The notes: generated from the sequence alone by a model not told the origin. Shown: positions 7,706-17,565, counted from the first letter of the stretch. The stretch is DNA of 64,000 nt from an uncultured Prevotellaceae bacterium (GCA_902770195.1 CACXSA010000003.1:38675-102674); one strand, 5' to 3'. Translations and numbers: made by a program.

Positions 7706-9964
7706 TTACTTCAGCCAGCGGTTGAGCCAGTCGAAGAAGGTTCGCTGCCAGAGAATACCATTCTGAGGTTTCAGTACCCAGTGGTTCTCGTCAGGGAAGA
7801 TAAGTAGCTCTGCAGGAATACCACGCAGACGAGCTGCATTGAAAGCTCCCATTCCTTGGTTATATACAATGCGATAGTCCTTCTCACCGTGGATGCAGAG
7901 GATAGGAGTGTCCCATTTATCTACAAACTTGTGGGGTGAGTTCTCGTAGGTCTTGGCAGCACGGGCGGTGCGGTCCTTATTCCAATAGGCATCATCGTAT
8001 TCCCAGTTTGAGAAGAACACTTCTTCGGTATCTGTGTACATGGACTCCAGATTGAAAGCGCCATCGTGTGAAATGAAAGCCTTGAAACGCTTGTCGTGAT
8101 GGCCAGCGAGATAGTAAACACTGAATCCACCGAACGAAGCACCAACGGCACCCAAGCGATTCTTGTCAACGAAAGGCAGAGAGTCGGCAGCAAAGTCGAT
8201 GGCTGAGAGATAGTCATCCATACACTGTCCCGTCCAGTCACCGCTGATTTCCTCTTTCCACTCTTGTCCGAAGCCAGGCAGACCGTGACGGTTAGGTGCA
8301 ACGACAACATAGCCATTGGCTGCCATCATCTGGAAGTTCCAGCGGTAGCTCCAGAATTGTGATACTGGACTCTGAGGTCCACCTTCGCAGAAGAGCAGGG
8401 TGGGGTACTTCTTGCCTTCTTCGTAGTTGGCAGGTAGCATCACCCATACCAGTTCCTTCTTACCATCAGTAGTGGGAACCCAGTATTGTTGCATCTTTCC
8501 AAAAGTCAACTGGTCCAAAATGTGCTTATTCTCAAAAGTCAGCTGGGTAATCTGGGCTTTGGCTTCTTTCCCCTTGGCTTTAAGCTGTGGCGTAACCATA
8601 TAGATGTCCGTAGGAGTGCTCAGACTCTGACGGGTGGCCAGGATGCTTTGTCCGTTGTTAGCCATCTGGATACTTGTCCAGTCATCCCAGGTCTCTGTGA
8701 GCTGTGTAATCTCATCTTTCTGGCTAGCCATATACATATTGCAGCAGCCGTGCCAAACGCTCAGGAAATAGAACTGCGGGTCGGTGCTCTTCACACTTTT
8801 CACTTTTTTCTTTCCGCTTTTCACTTCTCCTGGTGCCCAACAGAAAGCTTCCACATCACTCTTCCAATTGAGATAACGCTTCAAACCATTTTCCAACGAA
8901 TAGATACACAGGCGGTTGAGGTCAGCCTCATAGCCGTCACGAGCCATAGACTGCCATGCTATATATTTTCCGTCTGGCGAGAACTGCGGATTTTGGTCGT
9001 AGCCGGGATTCTCTAAAGCCGTATTCTTATTTACAGCCTGATCGGCCTTGGTGTGCGAGGCATCACTTTGCGGAGCAATATAGCCTTCTGGCTTGCAGAG
9101 ATTCCTGGTCTTACGTGTACTTATATCATACAAATAGATATCAGAGTCGGTAGATGTCGCATAGTTGACACCCACCTTTTTGCGACAGGTGTATGCAATA
9201 GTCTTTGAGTCAGGACTCCATGCCAATTGCTCAATACCCCCGAAGGGTTCCATAGGACACTCGTAGGGCTCGCCTTCTAATATATCAACCATGTCCTGAG
9301 AGATGATTTCTAATTTGACTTTCCCTTCGGTCGTCGACCTTTGGTTCTCATGTCTCATTTCTGCTTTCGCAAGGTAGGGGTGCTGAATGCTTTCTACATA
9401 GTGATCCCAATGGCGATACATCAGGTCGGTCACACGGCGACCGGTAGCTTTGGGTAAGTCGTCAGGATTCTTTTGGATGACTTCGTTGAAGGGGATTGAC
9501 TGAATGAGGATAACCTGCTTGAAGTCGGGTGAAAATTTGTAACCTTCCACCTTTCCGTCTGTCTTTGACAGTTGATGGCGATCAGTACCATTGACCTTCA
9601 TGCTCCATACCTCACCACCCGAAATGAAAGCGATGGTTTCATTGTCCAGCCATGAAGGGTCGCTATCACTCTTGGCACTGGTAGTCAGCAGCTGCTGACC
9701 CGTGCCATCGGCATTCATCACGTAGAGCACCTGATGGCTCTTGTTTTGCTTGACGCTATAGTAACCTACTTGGTAAACCACCTTTTGTCCGTCTGGCGAG
9801 ACAGCAGTAGCACCAATGCGCCCCATAGCCCAAAGAGCTTCAGGCGTCATCATGCGGCTCTTGAGCTTGATGTTCTGTTTTCCAATCACGTCAGTTGTCT
9901 GTGCTTGAAGGCTGCCTAGCATCATAACAGCCAGTGCAGCAAAGGTTAAAAATCTTTTCATCAC
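7706..9964 (-). CDS. S9-family prolyl oligopeptidase / dipeptidyl-peptidase-like enzyme
   Basis: A 752-residue exported peptidase. The signal peptide covers about residues 1-21 (ending L-Q-A-Q). A beta-propeller region with repeated 'SPDSK/SPDGK' blades follows, then an alpha/beta hydrolase domain. The catalytic triad reads as Ser610 in 'GASFGG', Asp696 in 'GEKDYRI' and His728 in 'DENHW'. The plan fits S9 family members such as DPP5-type enzymes that release dipeptides in the periplasm of asaccharolytic and amino-acid-using Bacteroidales; the exact specificity is not determinable here. Near residues 380-392 a Lys/Ser/Val-rich insert ('SGKKKVKSVKS') is encoded by a CTTTTCACTT-type repeat and probably lies in a surface loop of the propeller. 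Confidence 0.87.
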   Translation of the reverse strand: MMKRFLTFAALAVMMLGSLQAQTTDVIGKQNIKLKSRMMTPEALWAMGRIGATAVSPDGQKVVYQVGYYSVKQNKSHQVLYVMNADGTGQQLLTTSAKSDSDPSWLDNETIAFISGGEVWSMKVNGTDRHQLSKTDGKVEGYKFSPDFKQVILIQSIPFNEVIQKNPDDLPKATGRRVTDLMYRHWDHYVESIQHPYLAKAEMRHENQRSTTEGKVKLEIISQDMVDILEGEPYECPMEPFGGIEQLAWSPDSKTIAYTCRKKVGVNYATSTDSDIYLYDISTRKTRNLCKPEGYIAPQSDASHTKADQAVNKNTALENPGYDQNPQFSPDGKYIAWQSMARDGYEADLNRLCIYSLENGLKRYLNWKSDVEAFCWAPGEVKSGKKKVKSVKSTDPQFYFLSVWHGCCNMYMASQKDEITQLTETWDDWTSIQMANNGQSILATRQSLSTPTDIYMVTPQLKAKGKEAKAQITQLTFENKHILDQLTFGKMQQYWVPTTDGKKELVWVMLPANYEEGKKYPTLLFCEGGPQSPVSQFWSYRWNFQMMAANGYVVVAPNRHGLPGFGQEWKEEISGDWTGQCMDDYLSAIDFAADSLPFVDKNRLGAVGASFGGFSVYYLAGHHDKRFKAFISHDGAFNLESMYTDTEEVFFSNWEYDDAYWNKDRTARAAKTYENSPHKFVDKWDTPILCIHGEKDYRIVYNQGMGAFNAARLRGIPAELLIFPDENHWVLKPQNGILWQRTFFDWLNRWLK
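8789..8829. repeat. CTTTTCACTT simple repeat translated inside the peptidase
   Basis: On the plus strand CTTCACACTTTTCAC-type units repeat. On the coding strand they give the basic low-complexity loop 'GKKKVKSVKS' in the beta-propeller. Confidence 0.6.
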
Positions 9965-9978
9965 TTTTTATATTGGTA

Positions 9979-9986
9979 CAAAGGTA
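9979..9986 (-). promoter_or_regulatory. Candidate -7 element for the S9 peptidase gene
   Basis: Minus-strand TACCTTTG lies 15 bp upstream of the peptidase start. No good TTTG was seen at the expected -33 distance, which would fall inside the end of the upstream gene. Confidence 0.45.
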
Positions 9987-10008
9987 CAATAAGAATACTT
10001 CTTATCTC

Positions 10009-11472
10009 TTATTTCTTCCTTACTGGGTCGCAAGTCAGCCCACATCCCAGCTTCTTGAAAATCTTGTGGTCAACTTCACTGAGCATAACCGTTGAGTGTA
10101 CTTGGCAGTCGCGCAGCTTAGGCAGTTGCTCCAAGGCACGCCGGCAAAGGTCATCGTTCTCGGAAAGAACACTGAGGGCAACCAGTACTTCGTCGGTATG
10201 CAGACGGGGATTTTTGCCTCCCAGGTATTCTATCTTTGTCTTCTGGATAGGCTCTATCATGCTCTGCGGGATGAGCTTGGCTTCATGGTCAATACCAGCC
10301 AGATGTTTGGTGGCGTTAAGCAACAATGCTGCAGAACAGCCGAGCAGCGGACTAGACTTTGACGTGATAATGGTGCCGTCAGAAAGTTCGATAGCTGCAG
10401 CAGTGTGCTCTGTCAATTCCTGCTTAGCTGCAGCAGCCACCGTCACGCGACGATAAGCCGTTGTAATCTTAGCCTGGTTGAACAGCAGTTGTATCTTGTG
10501 AACTTCGTTCTCATTGTCTGCACCATCTGCCAACTTGTTAGTGGCATCATAATATCTGCGGATAATCTCGTCACGACTGGCATTGCAGCAGGCCTCATCG
10601 TCACTGATGCAGAAACCAACCATATTGACTCCCATGTCGGTAGGTGACTTATAGGGATTTTCTCCATAGATACCTTCAAACAAGGCATTGAGCACAGGGA
10701 ATATCTCGATGTCACGGTTGTAGTTGATAGCAATCTTGTCGTATGCCTCCAGATGGAACGGGTCAATCATGTTAACATCGTTCAAGTCTGCAGTAGCTGC
10801 TTCGTAGGCTATGTTAACAGGATGCTTCAAGGGCAGGTTCCATACAGGGAAAGTCTCGAATTTAGCATATCCCGCACGGATGCCACGCTTGTTTTCATTG
10901 TAGAGTTGTGAAAGGCAAACAGCCATTTTGCCAGAACCAGGACCAGGAGCGGTAACAATCACTAATTCGCGCGATGTCTCCACATAATCGTTCTTCCCAA
11001 AACCTTCATCGGAAGCAATCAGCTTCACGTTATGAGGATATCCGTCTATCAGATAGTGGATATATGATTTGATGCCCATACGCTCCAAGCGGTGACGGAA
11101 CTGGTCTGCTGCCCGTTGTCCGTTGTAATGGGTAATGACCACGGAACCTACCATGAAGTCACGCTGCATAAACTCGTCACGCAAGCGCAATACATCCTCA
11201 TCATAGGTGATTCCAAGGTCGGCACGCACCTTGTTCTTTTCGATATCCTCGGCACTGACCACAATGACAATCTCCAGTTGGTCGCGCAATTGTCCGAACA
11301 TCCTAAGTTTCGAGTCCGGTTTGAAACCAGGCAATACACGACTGGCGTGATGGTCATCAAATAATTTTCCACCCAACTCAAGATAGAGCTTCCCGTCAAA
11401 TTGAGCTATTCGCTCACGGATGTGCTCTGACTGTATCCTGAGATACTTGTCGTTATCAAATCCAATCTTCAT
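10009..11472 (-). CDS. DUF1846 (UPF0371) family protein
   Basis: A 487-residue soluble protein whose start ('MKIGFDNDKYLRIQSEHIRER') and internal motifs ('YLELGGKLFDD', 'TAPGPGSGKMA') match the DUF1846 family as I remember it. Members have an N-terminal nucleotide-binding-like domain with the glycine-rich 'PGPGSGK' motif and a C-terminal helical domain. The physiological role is not established to my knowledge. It starts 9 bp after the yidC stop and is almost certainly in the same operon, though no functional link is obvious. Confidence 0.88.
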   Translation of the reverse strand: MKIGFDNDKYLRIQSEHIRERIAQFDGKLYLELGGKLFDDHHASRVLPGFKPDSKLRMFGQLRDQLEIVIVVSAEDIEKNKVRADLGITYDEDVLRLRDEFMQRDFMVGSVVITHYNGQRAADQFRHRLERMGIKSYIHYLIDGYPHNVKLIASDEGFGKNDYVETSRELVIVTAPGPGSGKMAVCLSQLYNENKRGIRAGYAKFETFPVWNLPLKHPVNIAYEAATADLNDVNMIDPFHLEAYDKIAINYNRDIEIFPVLNALFEGIYGENPYKSPTDMGVNMVGFCISDDEACCNASRDEIIRRYYDATNKLADGADNENEVHKIQLLFNQAKITTAYRRVTVAAAAKQELTEHTAAAIELSDGTIITSKSSPLLGCSAALLLNATKHLAGIDHEAKLIPQSMIEPIQKTKIEYLGGKNPRLHTDEVLVALSVLSENDDLCRRALEQLPKLRDCQVHSTVMLSEVDHKIFKKLGCGLTCDPVRKK

Positions 11473-11481
11473 CTTTTTACC

Positions 11482-13356
11482 TTATTTTTTATGCTGACGT
11501 TGCATTTGGTCGGCCTGCTTCTGCAGGGCTTCCAGTCGAGCAGCCAGTCCGCTTTGTTTCTTGGGATTATTCTTGTTTGCCTGATAGTTGGCTTCCAATA
11601 TGGCTAACAACTTGGCATCATCCGTTGTTTTACGCAGTGTCCACATAATGGCAGCTGACATGAACAATGAGATGAAGTAGTAGAAGTTCAGACCGGAACT
11701 GTAGTCGTTGAAGATGAAGAAGAACATGAGGGGCATGATGTACATCATCCACTGCATCATCTTCATCTGCTCAGCCTGAGCACCTACCATCTGGTCTCTC
11801 TGCTGCTGCATAGAGAACCAAGTATAGATAATCTGGGCGGCACAGAACAAGATGCAGGTCAGCGACAGGTGGTCGCCGATGCCCCAAATATTGCTGCTCC
11901 ACTCCACAATGGGGTCGTAGGTTGAGAGGTCGCTCATCCACAAGAACGACTCGCCACGCAGCTGGATGGCGTTGGGTACGAAGAAGAACATGGCCAACCA
12001 GATAGGCATCTGGATAATCATGGGCAGACAGCCGGATAGGGGTGAAACACCGTACTTTGAGTAGAGTGACATCATCTCCTGCTGCTTTTTCATCTGGTCC
12101 TCTGGCTTGTCATACTGCTTGGTGGCTTCCTCAAACTTGGGCTTCAGCACACGCATTTTGGCAGACGACATGTAGCTCTTCTTCACCATAGGGAAGGTAA
12201 TAGCCTTCAGCAACAAGGTAATCAGAATTAGTACGATACCCATGTTCAGCCCAAAACCTGTTAACCAGTCGAAGACATAAAGTGTAAACCAGCGGTTAAT
12301 CCATCGCAGTAGCCACCAGCCAAGGTCCACCAATTGCTCCAGGTCAAGTTCCTTGCCAAACTGGCTCTGCTCCTCGACGGCCTTAATCAATCGGAAGTTG
12401 TTAGGACCAATGTACATCTCAAACTCAGATGCCTTGACACCTGTGGGGTCGAAAGCGGTCTTCAGTTTTGCATTAAAAAACTTCAGATAGCCTGACCCTT
12501 TCTCGTCCTGGATGGTGGAAAGGCTACTGTTAGCAGCAAAATTATCCTTAGAAATCAAGGCTACGCTGAAGAACTGATTGCGGAAAGCAACCCAGTCAAG
12601 TTCTTCTTCAATGTTTTCCTTTTTGTCATCCGACTCACTCAACTTGTCTGTGCTGCCACTTTTAGTCTCCTTATAATATAAAGAGGTGTAACGGCTCTCA
12701 AAAGAGAAACCCTTCTCCTGCTGACGGCAATGGTCGTTCCACTCAATCTCCATCTCCTTGTAGGAAGGAGCAAAAATGTTCGCCAATCCTTTGGCCTGTA
12801 ACGACATGCTCAGCAAATAGTCCTGGCCTAATCGGTATTTCAGGCTGATTTCTCCTCCGTTCCCGGCAACAGCTGTCATAGTAACGGTTGAGTCTGTCTG
12901 CTCGGAAGGGGTGAAGAATAGGTCGGCTGTCACGATGTTGTCCTGCTTACCCGCCATCATGAAGTTCAGGTTTTGGTCTTTCTCGTCAAACAAGGTGACA
13001 TCCTGCTTGCCGTCGATGCTCTTGAAATTCTTGATGACAGCTTTCCTGACAACACCACCTTTGGTGTCAAGGGTTAACTCTAACTTTGAATTCTTCAGAA
13101 CCACTTTCTGCGAAGTGCCGTTCAGGGCCTGATGGAACAAGGCCGTTGTGTCGTTAACAGCTGCAGAATCCACAGCGGCTTGCTTTTTTGCCTGAGCAAT
13201 CTTCTGCTCTTGAGCCGCTTTTTCTTTCAATACCGATTCAATGGAATCTTGTGTACGTGCAGCTTCTATTTCTTCTACGGATGGTTGATTATACCAGCTG
13301 AAACCAATCAGCACTACGGCTATGAGAACGAAACCGATAATCGTATCTTTGTTCAT
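11482..13356 (-). CDS. yidC: Membrane protein insertase YidC
   Basis: A 624-residue inner-membrane protein. Residues about 5-22 form the N-terminal anchor, followed by a long Ala/Lys/Gln-rich linker and a periplasmic beta-sandwich domain (about 75-340). The conserved insertase core of five membrane helices starts around residue 360, with 'PLSGCLPMIIQMPIW' a family hallmark. The C-terminus is basic and Gln/Lys rich, as in other Bacteroidetes YidC proteins. YidC inserts proteins into the inner membrane alone or with SecYEG. It is the first gene of an operon with DUF1846 and has a well-formed promoter upstream. Confidence 0.96.
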   Translation of the reverse strand: MNKDTIIGFVLIAVVLIGFSWYNQPSVEEIEAARTQDSIESVLKEKAAQEQKIAQAKKQAAVDSAAVNDTTALFHQALNGTSQKVVLKNSKLELTLDTKGGVVRKAVIKNFKSIDGKQDVTLFDEKDQNLNFMMAGKQDNIVTADLFFTPSEQTDSTVTMTAVAGNGGEISLKYRLGQDYLLSMSLQAKGLANIFAPSYKEMEIEWNDHCRQQEKGFSFESRYTSLYYKETKSGSTDKLSESDDKKENIEEELDWVAFRNQFFSVALISKDNFAANSSLSTIQDEKGSGYLKFFNAKLKTAFDPTGVKASEFEMYIGPNNFRLIKAVEEQSQFGKELDLEQLVDLGWWLLRWINRWFTLYVFDWLTGFGLNMGIVLILITLLLKAITFPMVKKSYMSSAKMRVLKPKFEEATKQYDKPEDQMKKQQEMMSLYSKYGVSPLSGCLPMIIQMPIWLAMFFFVPNAIQLRGESFLWMSDLSTYDPIVEWSSNIWGIGDHLSLTCILFCAAQIIYTWFSMQQQRDQMVGAQAEQMKMMQWMMYIMPLMFFFIFNDYSSGLNFYYFISLFMSAAIMWTLRKTTDDAKLLAILEANYQANKNNPKKQSGLAARLEALQKQADQMQRQHKK

Positions 13357-13387
13357 TTTTTATACCTAATATTAAATTTACAAGGTG

Positions 13388-13418
13388 CAAAGTTACAAAT
13401 AAACGAGCAAAATACAAA
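13388..13418 (-). promoter_or_regulatory. Promoter of yidC
   Basis: On the minus strand TTTG (13418-13415) and TAACTTTG (13395-13388) are separated by 19 bp, a close match to the Bacteroidales consensus. Start of transcription expected near 13381. Confidence 0.75.
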
Positions 13419-13437
13419 ATATTAGAGATTTTATTTG

Positions 13438-13445
13438 TAACTTTG
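13438..13445 (+). promoter_or_regulatory. -7 element of the DUF3078 gene, giving a very short leader
   Basis: TAACTTTG on the plus strand ends only 9 bp before the ATG at 13455, so the expected transcript starts within a few bases of the start codon. No TTTG was found at the usual -33 distance. Confidence 0.5.
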
Positions 13446-13454
13446 CAGTCGATT

Positions 13455-14750
13455 ATGAGATACAAGTATATTATAATTTTATTGCTGGTGATGTTGTCAT
13501 CTGTTGATGCATCAGCACAACGTCGTAAAAAACAGCAAGAAGTGAAGCCTGATACTGCTCAGGTTGTCAAGGACTATATTGATTCACTTGTACTGCTTCG
13601 TCGCCAGTTAGACTCGTTGCAGCAGGTAAATACCCAGTTGAGAACAGGTGTTTCAGATGGTCGCTATTTCCATCTCTTTGCTCCCGCTACGTTTTATCAT
13701 TCCGGAGCCAATAAGCAGCTGTCACTATCTCCAAACATGGGTGATGAGGTAACAGATGCCATTGATGAGGCGATGATGAATCTTTACATGCGGCGTCCTG
13801 ACCTGGTGAAAAACGATGAAAGTAACCTGAAGTCAGTAGGATCGCTACGTGGAGATGTCAATAAAGAACTGACCCAGAAAGTTGATCTTGTTGATATGGC
13901 AGCACCTGTTCCTGAGGAGCCAGAGGCTGTTCCTATTGCTGTCGTCATCCAGAAGCCCAACTTCTGGAAGTTCAAGGGTGACGGCTATTTACAGTTCCTC
14001 CAGAACTATGTTTCAAACAACTGGCATAAGGGTGGTGAGAGTAACTATTCAGCAGTAGCTGCTGCAACCTTGGAGCTGAATTATAATGACAAAGACAAGG
14101 TGCTCTTCGAGAACAAGTTGGAGATGAAGTTAGGCTTCCAAACCTCTTCTTCTGATACCATCCATAAGTTCAAGACTAATAACGACCTGTTGCGCTTGAA
14201 TAGTAAATTGGGTTTACAAGCTCATAAGCGTTGGTACTATACGTTGCAGATGTTGGCTTACACCCAATTTGCACGAGGTTTGAAGGCAAACGATGAGAAT
14301 ACCTATTCTGATTTCATGTCACCATTCCATTTGAATCTCGGTCTCGGTATGGAATACAAGGTAGAAGCTTTCAACAAGCGGTTGACGGGAAGCTTGAACT
14401 TCCTGCCATTATCGTTCAGTTTCGTCTATGTGGGTCGTGACGCGTTGACAGAAAGTAATGGTATTTCTAACGGTCATCATTCCAGAGAAGAGTTTGCTTC
14501 TCAGTTCACAGCCGATTTGAAGTGGCAGATTGCTGACCAGATTTCGTGGAAAACACGTTTCTATGCCAGCACGACGTATCACCGTTCGCTGATAGAGTGG
14601 GAAAACCAGTTTGAACTGAAGGTTACCAAATATATCTCAGCCAACCTGTTCCTCTATCCGCGTTTCGACGATTCCAACAACTGGGATGATAAATTGGGCT
14701 ATTTCCAATTCCAGGAGTGGAGTTCCGTAGGATTAACATACTCCTTCTAA
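13455..14750 (+). CDS. DUF3078 family protein, exported
   Basis: A 431-residue protein starting at ATG 13455; the frame can be extended four codons to a TTG, but that codon overlaps the -7 element at 13438-13445. A signal peptide (about residues 1-22, ending A-S-A-Q) is followed by a basic and Gln-rich linker, a short coiled-coil-like stretch ('LLRRQLDSLQQVNTQL') and a C-terminal half rich in alternating strands with 'NWHKGGESNYS', characteristic of DUF3078. The C-terminus ends in a phenylalanine strand ('GLTYSF'), usual for outer-membrane barrels. Likely an outer-membrane protein of unknown function. It ends at a strong bidirectional terminator. Confidence 0.85.
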   Translation: MRYKYIIILLLVMLSSVDASAQRRKKQQEVKPDTAQVVKDYIDSLVLLRRQLDSLQQVNTQLRTGVSDGRYFHLFAPATFYHSGANKQLSLSPNMGDEVTDAIDEAMMNLYMRRPDLVKNDESNLKSVGSLRGDVNKELTQKVDLVDMAAPVPEEPEAVPIAVVIQKPNFWKFKGDGYLQFLQNYVSNNWHKGGESNYSAVAAATLELNYNDKDKVLFENKLEMKLGFQTSSSDTIHKFKTNNDLLRLNSKLGLQAHKRWYYTLQMLAYTQFARGLKANDENTYSDFMSPFHLNLGLGMEYKVEAFNKRLTGSLNFLPLSFSFVYVGRDALTESNGISNGHHSREEFASQFTADLKWQIADQISWKTRFYASTTYHRSLIEWENQFELKVTKYISANLFLYPRFDDSNNWDDKLGYFQFQEWSSVGLTYSF

Positions 14751-14795
14751 AAATAAAAGAAGCACTGCTCAGTTCGGACAGTGCTTCTTTTATTT
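14751..14795. terminator. Bidirectional rho-independent terminator
   Basis: A perfect 17-bp inverted repeat (14751-14767 and 14779-14795, core AAGAAGCACTG / CAGTGCTTCTT) with an 11-nt loop sits between the convergent DUF3078 and DUF1573 genes. A/T runs at both ends make it usable from both sides. Confidence 0.9.
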
Positions 14796-14810
14796 TTAAC
14801 GTATCACTTT

Positions 14811-15200
14811 TCACTTTGCTTCCGTCATGTCACCTTCTATGTAGAGACGAGTCATCTCGACGGCACCATTGGTTCGAACAGTAATCGACTTCTTAAAGTG
14901 ACCAGGGAACTTGCCCGCACCGTTATAGGTTACCTTAATTTCGCCCTTCTCGCCTGGCTGTACAGGTGTCTTGGTGTATTCGGGAACGGTACATCCGCAA
15001 GAGGCGATAGCCTGATTGATTACAAGGGGCTGCTCACCAATATTCGTATAAGTGAATGTGCAACTTACTTTGGGATTTTTTTCAGAAAAAGAACCAAAGC
15101 TATGAGTTGTTTTCTCAAATTTAATTTCAGCAGGTTTCTGTGCCATGGCCATAGTCATACCACATACCAGCATCAGTGTAAATAGTATTTTCTTTTTCAT
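14811..15200 (-). CDS. DUF1573 family exported protein
   Basis: From ATG 15200 the product is 129 residues: signal peptide 'MKKKILFTLMLVCGMTMAMA' then a single immunoglobulin-like domain with the family motif 'CGCTVPEYTK' and a 'F...TNIGEQPLVI' strand. The frame extends upstream to 15233, but that codon falls in a minus-strand -7 element (TACTTTTG, 15238-15231), so the shorter form is preferred. DUF1573 proteins are common, small, secreted ASH-like domains in Bacteroidetes. The paired cysteines are conserved; role unknown. The end of the gene contains a CTTTTCACTTTGC stretch resembling the simple repeats seen elsewhere. Confidence 0.9.
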   Translation of the reverse strand: MKKKILFTLMLVCGMTMAMAQKPAEIKFEKTTHSFGSFSEKNPKVSCTFTYTNIGEQPLVINQAIASCGCTVPEYTKTPVQPGEKGEIKVTYNGAGKFPGHFKKSITVRTNGAVEMTRLYIEGDMTEAK

Positions 15201-15308
15201 TTTCTTTCCTGTTAAAGTACATAATCGCTGCAAAAGTAAGTCATTTTCTGCATAAACGTATCAATTGTTGCTCGATTTTTGTATAATTTAAGACTTTATG
15301 AACTATCT

Positions 15309-15343
15309 TTTGATGTGTAATTCATAAATAATTAGTAATTTTG
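15309..15343 (+). promoter_or_regulatory. Promoter of aspS
   Basis: TAATTTTG at 15336-15343 with TTTG at 15309-15312; the spacer is 23 bp, longer than ideal. Expected start of transcription about 25 nt before the aspS ATG at 15375. Confidence 0.55.
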
Positions 15344-15374
15344 CATGCTAAAGAAGAAAATAATATATTTAATA

Positions 15375-17135
15375 ATGTATAGAACTAAAACTTGTGGTGA
15401 GCTACGTCTCACGGATGCTGGCAGTGAAGTAACACTGGCTGGCTGGGTACAGAAAACGAGAAAGATGGGTGGCATGACGTTTGTCGATTTGCGCGACCGT
15501 TATGGCATCACACAGTTGGTATTTGATGAGTCAAAGGATGCCGCACTCTGCGAACAGGCTAATAAACTGGGTCGTGAGTGGTGTATTCAGGCCAAAGGAA
15601 TCGTCAACGAACGTCAAGCAAAGAATCCCAAGATGGATACTGGCGACATTGAAATCCTGGTTTCGACTCTGAATGTGTTGAGTGAGAGCCAGACTCCTCC
15701 CTTTACCATTGAGGATAATACAGATGGCGGTGACGATATCCGTATGAAGTATCGCTATCTTGACCTGCGCCGTTCTTGTGTTCGTAAGAACCTAGAGTTG
15801 CGCCATCGTATGACCATTCTGATTCGTAATTTTTTGGACAATCTGAATTTTATTGAAGTAGAAACGCCAATCCTTATTGGCTCTACTCCAGAAGGAGCGC
15901 GCGATTTCGTGGTTCCCAGTCGTATGAATCCTGGTCAGTTCTATGCACTGCCCCAGAGTCCCCAGACCTTGAAGCAGTTGCTGATGGTCAGTGGCTTTGA
16001 CCGTTATTTCCAGATTGCCAAGTGCTTCCGTGACGAAGATCTTCGAGCCGATCGCCAGCCAGAGTTTACGCAAATAGATTGTGAGATGTCTTTTGCTGAT
16101 CAGGAAGATGTGTTGAACATATTCGAGGATTTGGCTCGTCACCTGTTCAAGGAGGTTCGTGGTGTTGAATTGCCCAAGTTAGAGCGTATGACATGGCATG
16201 AAGCCATGCGTCGCTTCGGTTCCGATAAGCCTGACCTCCGTTTTGGCATGGAGTTCGTGGAACTGATGGATGTGTTGAAAGGAACGGGTGAATTCCCTGT
16301 TTTTAACGAGGCAGAATACATTGGTGGTATCGTGGTTCCTGGTTGTGCCGACTATACCCGTAAGCAACTCGACCTGCTGACCGACTTCGTGAAGCGTCCT
16401 CAGGTAGGTGCCAAAGGCTTAGTATATGTCAAGTTTAATACTGATGGAACCGTGAAGACCTCTATCGATAAGTTCTATCAGCCAGAGGTATGGCAGAAAT
16501 TGAAAGAGAAGACAGGTGCTAAGGATGGTGACCTCGTGTTGATTCTAAGTGGTGACAAAGCCAATAAGACGCGCACCCAGCTATGCACCCTGCGTTTAGA
16601 GATGGGCGATCGCCTCGGGCTACGCGACAAAGACACCTTCAAATGCTTGTGGATTGTAGACTTCCCACTCTTTGAGTGGAGTGACGAAGAACAGCGCTTG
16701 ATGGCCACTCACCATCCGTTTACCCTGCCTAATCCAGACGATATTCCTCTGCTTGACACCGCTCCTGAAAAAGTTCGTGCCGTAGCTTACGACTTCGTTT
16801 GCAATGGTATCGAAGTAGGTGGTGGTTCACTTCGTATTCACGATGGTAAGCTTCAGGAAAAAATGTTCCAGATTTTGGGCTTCACACCCGAACGTGCTAT
16901 GGCTCAGTTTGGCTTCCTCATCAATGCCTTCAAGTATGGAGCACCCCCTCATGCAGGTCTTGCTTTCGGTCTTGATCGCTTTGTCAGCATTATGGCTGGT
17001 CTCGATTCCATTCGTGACTGCATTGCCTTCCCGAAGAATAATTCTGGTCGCGATGTTATGTTAGATGCACCAGGTGAGTTGGATCCCAAACAGTTGGAAG
17101 AATTACAGCTTTCGATTGATTTGCATCAAGAATAA
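15375..17135 (+). CDS. aspS: Aspartyl-tRNA synthetase
   Basis: A 586-residue class II aminoacyl-tRNA synthetase. The start at ATG 15375 ('[12 protein letters not shown]') matches the usual N-terminus; the frame is open ten codons further upstream but those overlap the leader. Order: OB-fold anticodon-binding domain (about 1-110), catalytic core with motif 1, 'STPEGARDF', motif 2 ('[18 protein letters not shown]'), an inserted GAD domain (about 290-420) and motif 3 ('GLAFGLDRF'). It charges tRNA-Asp. The GAD domain places it in the bacterial type. Confidence 0.97.
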   Translation: MYRTKTCGELRLTDAGSEVTLAGWVQKTRKMGGMTFVDLRDRYGITQLVFDESKDAALCEQANKLGREWCIQAKGIVNERQAKNPKMDTGDIEILVSTLNVLSESQTPPFTIEDNTDGGDDIRMKYRYLDLRRSCVRKNLELRHRMTILIRNFLDNLNFIEVETPILIGSTPEGARDFVVPSRMNPGQFYALPQSPQTLKQLLMVSGFDRYFQIAKCFRDEDLRADRQPEFTQIDCEMSFADQEDVLNIFEDLARHLFKEVRGVELPKLERMTWHEAMRRFGSDKPDLRFGMEFVELMDVLKGTGEFPVFNEAEYIGGIVVPGCADYTRKQLDLLTDFVKRPQVGAKGLVYVKFNTDGTVKTSIDKFYQPEVWQKLKEKTGAKDGDLVLILSGDKANKTRTQLCTLRLEMGDRLGLRDKDTFKCLWIVDFPLFEWSDEEQRLMATHHPFTLPNPDDIPLLDTAPEKVRAVAYDFVCNGIEVGGGSLRIHDGKLQEKMFQILGFTPERAMAQFGFLINAFKYGAPPHAGLAFGLDRFVSIMAGLDSIRDCIAFPKNNSGRDVMLDAPGELDPKQLEELQLSIDLHQE

Positions 17136-17250
17136 ACATAAAAAATCTAAAAATCAATTGTTTGCGCTCACAAAATATATGAAAAGTTTTTAATTTTGCA
17201 CGCGAATTCAATGAATATCCATTCAATAGTGTATAAATTTTTTTAGAACT

Positions 17251-17547
17251 ATGGCAGAAAAGAAAACTACAACAAAGAAGGCTGCAGCTCCTAAGGCAGC
17301 TGAGAAGAAAGCAACTGTAAGTAAGGCTGCAGCTCCTAAGAAGGCAGCTTTGGTTGTAAATGGTGAGAACGCTGGTTTCAAGGCTGGTGATGTATATCAG
17401 GCTCTTGCAGCTGCAGAGAAGGCACTGACCGTTAATGAGATTGCTAAGGCTGCTAAGATCAGCGAGGAGGAGACTCTGCTCGGTTTGGGTTGGCTCTTCA
17501 AGGAGGGTAAGCTCGCTACTGCTGACGAGAAAATTACATTGGCTTAA
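17251..17547 (+). CDS. Small winged-helix protein with histone-like Lys/Ala-rich N-terminus
   Basis: A 98-residue protein in two parts. Residues 1-35 are almost only Ala, Lys, Thr and Pro with repeated 'KKAAAPK' units, like histone-H1-type tails. Residues 36-98 form a compact domain ('GDVYQALAAAEKALTVNEIAKAAKISEEETLLGLGWLFKEGKL') matching the DUF2582-type winged helix. The combination suggests a nucleoid or DNA-associated protein, which is inference. It has its own transcript unit with a terminator after it. The tail is also repetitive at base level. Confidence 0.75.
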   Translation: MAEKKTTTKKAAAPKAAEKKATVSKAAAPKKAALVVNGENAGFKAGDVYQALAAAEKALTVNEIAKAAKISEEETLLGLGWLFKEGKLATADEKITLA

Positions 17548-17565
17548 TTTATATTAAGAACAATA

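Noticed and set aside
10055-10456. Open frame of 133 codons on the plus strand opposite DUF1846
   Set aside because: Lies fully antisense to a well-supported gene, has no recognisable motif, and follows from the codon pattern of the real gene.
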